Below, piece after piece: positions 5,078 through 5,926 of a stretch of DNA of 5,926 bases. Position numbers and translations under genes: made by a program. The stretch comes from an uncultured Ruminococcus sp. (lineage in GTDB: Bacteria; Bacillota; Clostridia; Oscillospirales; Ruminococcaceae): assembly GCA_900543105.1 (NCBI GenBank), contig UQQA01000141.1:1-5926 (forward strand), given 5' to 3'. A model generated the notes under the pieces. That model saw nothing but the letters and a program-made list of their open reading frames with translations, was not told where the DNA came from and ran no database searches. Position 1 is the first letter of the stretch, and every line of letters starts with the position of its first letter.

Positions 5078-5854
5078 TCAGCCGTTTACAGCAGCCTGTA
5101 CAATTGTGTTGAAGTCGTTAGCCTTAAGGGAAGCACCGCCGATAAGACCGCCGTCAACGTCAGGCTTGGAAAGGAGTTCAGCAGCGTTGCCTGCGTTCAT
5201 AGAACCGCCGTACTGGATCGTAACAGCGTCAGCAACAGCAGCACCGTAAAGCTTTGCAAGAGTTGCACGAATGAATGCGCAAACCTCCTGAGCCTGATCT
5301 GCAGTAGCAGTCTTGCCTGTGCCAATAGCCCAGACAGGCTCATAAGCAATGATTGTCTTCTTGATATCATCAGCGGAAACGCCTGCGAGGTCAAGCTTGA
5401 TCTGACGTGCGATAACTTCCTCTGTGATGTTTGCTTCTCTTTCAGAAAGAAGCTCGCCAACGCAAACGATAGGCTTAAGACCTGCAGCAAGAGCAGCCTT
5501 TGTGCGCTTGTTTACGGTCTCATCTGTTTCGCCGAAGTACTGACGGCGCTCGGAGTGACCGAGAACAACATATTCAACGCCGACTTCAACGAGCATATCA
5601 GCGGAGATTTCGCCTGTGAAAGCACCGCTCTTTTCAAAGTGAACGTTCTCTGCGCCGACCTTAACGTTAGAGCCTGCGGTTGCGGCAACAGCAGTTTCAA
5701 GGTTTGTGTAAGGAACGCAAGCGATAACTTCAACCTTGCCCTCTGCATTAGCAACGAGCGGCTTGATAGCTTCGAGAAGCTCCTTAGCTTCGGGACGGGT
5801 CTTGTTCATCTTCCAGTTACCTGCGATAACAGCTTTTCTTAAAGTCTTATTCAT
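5078..5854 (-). CDS. tpiA: Triosephosphate isomerase
   Basis: This cytoplasmic TIM-barrel enzyme interconverts dihydroxyacetone phosphate and glyceraldehyde 3-phosphate in glycolysis and gluconeogenesis and normally works as a dimer. The 258 residues are slightly longer than the common 250. Substrate residues Asn13 and Lys15 are in AGNWKMNK (11-18), the electrophile His100 is in VLGHSERR (97-104), and the base Glu172 is in AYEPVWAIGTGKTA (170-183), which includes the flexible loop 6. YGGSMN (215-220) and the phosphate-binding Gly239-Gly240 (LIGGASL) complete the site. CVGELLSERE (131-140) is a small variation on the usual CVGETLEERE. ATG 5854 is preceded by AAGGAG (5868-5863) at 8 nt. Codon choice is strongly biased, as expected for a highly expressed gene. 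It heads the minus-strand cluster in this window, but its promoter may lie beyond the right edge. Confidence 0.99.
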   Translation of the reverse strand: MNKTLRKAVIAGNWKMNKTRPEAKELLEAIKPLVANAEGKVEVIACVPYTNLETAVAATAGSNVKVGAENVHFEKSGAFTGEISADMLVEVGVEYVVLGHSERRQYFGETDETVNKRTKAALAAGLKPIVCVGELLSEREANITEEVIARQIKLDLAGVSADDIKKTIIAYEPVWAIGTGKTATADQAQEVCAFIRATLAKLYGAAVADAVTIQYGGSMNAGNAAELLSKPDVDGGLIGGASLKANDFNTIVQAAVNG

Positions 5855-5862
5855 GATAAAAA

Positions 5863-5914
5863 CTCCTTTTTATATATTGAGATCACGCTTTAAAATCGGT
5901 TTAATTAAAAAGCG
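5863..5914 (-). promoter_or_regulatory. tpiA leader: ribosome site and short dyad
   Basis: AAGGAG (5868-5863) is a strong ribosome site for tpiA. Upstream, CGCTTT (5886-5891) and AAAGCG (5909-5914) form a 6-bp inverted repeat with a 17-nt AT-rich centre that could be an operator or a weak hairpin. No convincing -35/-10 pair is visible before the window ends: the TATATA at 5876-5871 would place the start inside the ribosome site. Confidence 0.4.
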
Positions 5915-5926
5915 AAAATTTTTCCC

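Overview
The window looks like ordinary chromosome from a low-to-mid GC Firmicute of the class Clostridia, probably a Ruminococcus-like member of the Oscillospiraceae. The evidence is a forespore gene (spoVAE), AAAGGA/GGAG-type ribosome binding sites, compact U-tailed terminators, and proteins typical of that group. The genus is an inference from protein style, not a database result. I see no phage, insertion sequence, CRISPR array, tRNA or rRNA.

Left part, + strand (1-780): an AT-rich leader, possibly holding the tail of an upstream reading frame (3-83), leads to a promoter-like element at 132-162 that resembles a forespore sigma-G promoter. It precedes a two-gene unit: an unrecognised 57-residue protein (192-365) whose stop codon overlaps the start of spoVAE (362-721), then a hairpin terminator. 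SpoVAE is part of the SpoVA system that moves dipicolinic acid into the forespore. The usual partners spoVAC and spoVAD are not in the window.

Middle, + strand (790-2590): pyrG, the CTP synthase gene, stands alone. It has a clear sigma-A promoter (TTGCAA, 17 nt, TATAAT), upstream AT-rich direct repeats and its own terminator. A second, nearly perfect hairpin (2612-2655) lies between pyrG and the converging gene and can serve both strands.

Right part, - strand (5926 down to 2662): the order of transcription is tpiA (triosephosphate isomerase), a 91-residue membrane-anchored or secreted protein of unknown function, gpmI (cofactor-independent phosphoglycerate mutase), a strong terminator, then a 167-residue four-helix membrane protein of unknown function. 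tpiA and gpmI catalyse two steps of lower glycolysis and are close enough to the small gene between them (32 and 19 nt gaps) to form one operon. Its promoter is probably beyond the right edge, where genes such as pgk or gap would be expected.

Most of the sequence is well-understood housekeeping. The parts that are not explained are the 57-residue protein coupled to spoVAE, the small protein inside the glycolytic operon, and the membrane protein that begins directly after a terminator. I do not see evidence for a large undescribed system.
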